Source: Taxawa tesnikishii (nom. ined.)
Lineage: Eukaryota; Ascomycota; Dothideomycetes; Dothideales
Assembly: GCA_030247885.1 (NCBI GenBank)
Contig: JAPDRO010000029.1
Span: 124,001-188,000 of the forward strand
Length of the DNA stretch: 64,000 bases
Reading direction: 5' to 3'
Position 1 is the stretch's first letter. Every line of letters starts with the position of its first letter. The notes below the pieces were generated by a model that worked only from the letters and a program-made list of their open reading frames with translations, did not search any database and was not told where the DNA came from. A program made the translations under genes and the position numbers. Below, piece by piece: positions 61,141 to 64,000 of the stretch.

Positions 61141-61812
61141 ATGGCACCAAAAACAGCTCAGAAGACCCCGACTACCGCCGACAAGCCCCCAGCGGGCAAG
61201 GCTCCCGCTGAGAAGAAAGAGGCCTGCAACACTGCCGCGCCATCCAGTGACACCGTGAGGACCAACCGTTATATGGGTGACAGTGAGCTGTAAGGTTGAC
61301 TATGCGTAGTTGGCGCCGCCCTCGTCGCCGTCCCTGCTGGCTTCGCCGGCATCCAGCGTCACGGTATGCATGACCGGCTGCCGGTTTGCCGCGAGCGAAG
61401 AGGCTGATACAGTGTAGCTAGCGCCTTCTTCATCGACGCTGCGGACGTCGTCGCCCGCTCGCTCCGCCGGCTCCTCCTTCTCGTCGGCCCAGGTCGACGA
61501 CGACAACGACGTCTCCAGCGAGACGGTATGTTTGGACTTCCAGTCAGACGGTAGCGAACTCTGAAACTGACAGACGCGTAGCTGGCTGGCCCCTCGTCGC
61601 CCGCCCCGCCCTCCTCTCCGCCGGTTGGTACCAACTGCAGTAAGATGGGTATAAGCTGTGATGCTGACATGTGTGTAGCGTTCGGCGTGAGCCTAGTTCC
61701 ACCATCGATATCGCGCTCTGGAAGTTCGAGACCTCGAAGTACTATGTCGCTGTCATTGACGCACAGAAGTCATCGTGACTTCATCAAGAACATGATCACT
61801 GGCATCTCCTAG
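61141..61812 (+). pseudogene. Chimera: histone H2B tail, Ser/Pro exon modules, eEF1A fragment
   Basis: The ATG at 61141 starts MAPKTAQKTPTTADKPPAGK then APAEKKEACNTAA, clearly the N-terminal tail of fungal histone H2B; the histone fold is absent. Four GT-AG segments follow at 61255-61309, 61364-61417, 61526-61581 and 61640-61678. Removing them keeps an open frame of Ser/Pro/Ala-rich exons (LAPPSSPSLLASPASSVT; LAPSSSTLRTSSPARSAG; LAGPSSPAPPSSPPVG). The last piece encodes, in another frame, [20 protein letters not shown] (from 61701) and, after a one-base shift, [11 protein letters not shown] (from 61771). This is the eEF1A GTPase region around the D-A-P-G-H-R-D block, ending in a TAG where family members have Gln. 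No member of either family is complete. Whether it is transcribed is unknown. Confidence 0.72.
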
Positions 61813-64000
61813 GGAGGGTCTAGCTCTGCTGTTTTGGCTTTCTCCTTTTGTTCTCTATGAAACATGATTGGGTTGAATGATCCGTTGATCACCATTGAAC
61901 TTCTCATGTAAGGTTACGTGGCTGTAACTGTCGTTGCAATCCTCGCCGACACTGCTGATTCTACAATCTTTTCGCGACTCCGGTGACAATGACATCTGTT
62001 GAACCTTCGAGAAAGACTCGCTCAGGACCGAATAATACAGCCGCTGCAAGAGGTGCGTCCTGCCGAAGACGTGGACAAGAAACGATCGTGTCTATGGCAC
62101 ATTGATCAGCACGATCAACCATCTTACAGTCATTGCACTCTCACTAGTACCGCAGAAGAAAGTAACCTTCACTAAGTGATCGGGCAAGCACTCCAAACCC
62201 ATGTTTGAAGATGGTGCATTTGCTAAGAAGAAGAAACCAGCCTGCCGCCGCATTGGGTGAGAAATGCCTTGCAACACGGTCACCGAACCAGACGTCGACA
62301 CAAGCATCCACATCCCCCTTTCGTACCACATCTACAAGCACGAATGACCTCACAAGAACTAAGCCATCCAACAGAACGAAAAACGATAGGTGGAGTAGAA
62401 AGAAAAAACAGGCCAAGAAACGAGAAACACAGCGCACCATGCAACTCCGACCACGCTATCCCGACCCCTCCCATCCCGACTGTCTCCCCAACAAAAGCCC
62501 AATCCAATCCAATGGCTCGCAGCGCCACCAAAACCACAAGCTCCACGTCGCCACTCCCGACTGCACCGCAGTCCGGCAGTGTACTCCACATTACCGCCAG
62601 CCCTCAAACAATGTAGATCCACGCGAGGTTGTTGCAACCCTCGCATCTCTCCCCGAAACCCCCTCACCTCTGCGTCTGCACATTGAGAACTCCTCCTCCT
62701 CCCACTCTACGACTCGACGATCTGACAGATGTTGGCGGCTACATGCGCGGGAGCGCGGGATTGGAGATTTCGAGCGTACGGGATTGGAGGCGCGACATGG
62801 CTGCGATGGCCGGAGGTAGTTTGTATATGCAGTGGAGATCAGGAGGCGGAAATGCGCGTTTATGCCGGAGGTGACGTGCCTGTCGATGCGGTTGAGCATG
62901 TCGAGGGGGCATGAGGATGCGGAGTCCCAGCACGTACGACGAAGGGAATTGGAGGTGAGTAAACCCTAAGTAAAGATGCAAAGACTCCACCTCTTCAATT
63001 CTCCTCTCTACCCCTTCACTTCCCGGACCGCTTCACATCACTCCCCAACCCCAAGCACATAAACAGAGCACACGCAAGGCGGCCCGGTAGGTACATCATG
63101 TTCTTCGCTCGCCGTGACTAGAGGATGGAAACACGCCGCATTGCAGTCCGTTACCAGACAAAACCCTGCCTAGCCTCCACTTCGCGGTCGCAGTCCCTTA
63201 GCAACATCTCCTCCTCCATTCTTCTCCCTTCCTCTTCCCCTCCCACTCCTTATCATCACTCATAACTCACTTCACACCTCTCAATCAGTCTCCGTCAAAA
63301 ACCAACGCACTAACGATCCAGCTCCACCCTCCATTTGCGCAACTTTACGAATTCCCACCCACTAATCGCTCCCGTCAGTAGCCTCACCGCTCAATCCTTA
63401 TCTCGAGCACCCTTACCCGCCATCCCAACGCCCCTCTACTTCCTACGCATCCGTCGCTTTGGGAACCCGGAACATAGCGGACTCGTCTAACCGCGACGAT
63501 GTAGGTCTATTCACCCGTTTGTCTCCGTGTTGTTCGCATCCAGCTCGGACGATGCGCCGGCAACGCGTAGCATCCGCACTCCCGCGGTAGCAGGTCGACG
63601 GCACATATGACGGGAGGAGGGGCTTGCGGGGTGTGCAGATCCGTTAGCTGTTCTGCGCAGGGACGTATAGGGTGGGTAAAGGCGAGATGATGGCGGGTAG
63701 AGGCTGGGTTCCATTGTCTCTTATAGAGACAGGGGCAAAGTAGGCGTGACGCGGTGGTATGGCGAGCAACGATCCGATCTCCCTCGTGCTTTCGAGCCGT
63801 TCTTGGACAATCGGGCCGAGGACACGGGACGCAAGATGTTAACGCAGACCGTAGCTGTGAGATGGAGGCGGTTTCGAAGGGAGAGTTTGGTTCGAGATAG
63901 ACGTCGAACGGAGAAAGGCTTTCCATACTCTATGCAGCGTCGCGTTGAATCAATATGATGATTGTCAACTGCAGCTTTGTGGGACAAGTGGGATCCACAG
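61813..64000. other. No recognisable gene; pyrimidine-rich promoter-like tract
   Basis: The longest frame (62205-62819, plus, 204 codons) is low-complexity, rich in Arg, Ser, Thr and Pro, and I do not support it as a gene. 63170-63330 is strongly CT-rich with repeated TCTCC/CTTCCC runs, like fungal core promoters, and is followed by weak ATGs near 63499, so a gene may start near the right edge. Nothing beyond that is recognised. Confidence 0.4.
63170..63330 (+). promoter_or_regulatory. CT-rich tract, possible promoter
   Basis: Long pyrimidine-rich stretch (for example CTTCTCCCTTCCTCTTCCCC) followed by a CAA-containing leader and AACGCACTAACG. CT-rich tracts upstream of the transcription start are common in highly expressed filamentous fungal genes. 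No matching coding sequence was identified downstream, so the call is tentative. Confidence 0.25.

Noticed and set aside
61141-61254. Functional histone H2B gene
   Set aside because: Only the N-terminal tail is present; the histone fold that should follow is absent in all frames downstream.
62205-62819. Plus-strand 204-codon frame as a gene
   Set aside because: Biased Arg/Ser/Thr/Pro composition typical of a random frame in CT-rich DNA; overlapping frames of similar length exist on both strands.

Overview
The window looks like nuclear DNA of a filamentous ascomycete (Pezizomycotina). It holds HET-domain, Zn2Cys6 and RTA1-type genes, short GT-AG introns of about 40-65 bp, and two tracts whose base composition is that of repeat-induced point mutation (RIP): CpA and TpG are almost gone, TpA is everywhere, CpG survives, and CAG codons have become TAG. 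It is an accessory, gene-poor region. Only three genes read cleanly (a PD-(D/E)XK-like protein, a small SRPBCC protein and a small lysine/glutamate-rich protein); most other recognisable coding sequence is broken.

Layout. 1-1690: nothing recognised. 1697-5337 (minus): most of a fungal AAA ATPase with an N-terminal Gln-rich region and a DUF7025-like region, carrying several frameshifts and an in-frame TAG 5 codons ahead of the Walker A motif. 5338-22402: about 17 kb of nested, RIP-mutated transposons. The likely first exon of the same AAA gene lies on the far side (22403-22562), and the splice phases match across the block, so the nest seems to sit in an intron. Inside it I resolve one old pogo-like element; a Ty1/copia element with two 167-bp LTRs; and five Fot1/pogo-like elements of about 1.85 kb, each with terminal inverted repeats and TA target duplications, nested up to three deep. 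22551-23887: a broken DUF7708-type gene. 25592-28212: the small Lys/Glu-rich gene and the intact PDDEXK-like gene. 28.2-42.5 kb: relics only (a Ty3/gypsy RNase H piece, an SNF2 helicase C-domain piece, a degenerate repeat field, a possible solo LTR). 42.5-45.3 kb: two HET-domain relics on opposite strands. 47.0-47.6 kb: intact three-exon SRPBCC gene. 49.1-49.8 kb: transcription factor relic. 51.3-52.9 kb: uncertain open frames, then a sixth Fot1-like element (52932-54779) with perfect 42-bp terminal repeats. 56.3-58.6 kb: a Zn2Cys6 regulator and an RTA1-like membrane protein arranged tail to tail, both interrupted by single-base frameshifts. 61.1-61.8 kb: a chimera of a histone H2B N-terminal tail, repeated Ser/Pro exon-intron modules and a piece of eEF1A.

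No operon-like or biosynthetic cluster logic is visible. The main story is the genome-defence record: layered transposition into a host gene followed by RIP that stops close to the unique flanks. At least five of the frameshifts in host genes sit at homopolymer runs and each needs one added base, so some of these 'pseudogenes' may be consensus errors.
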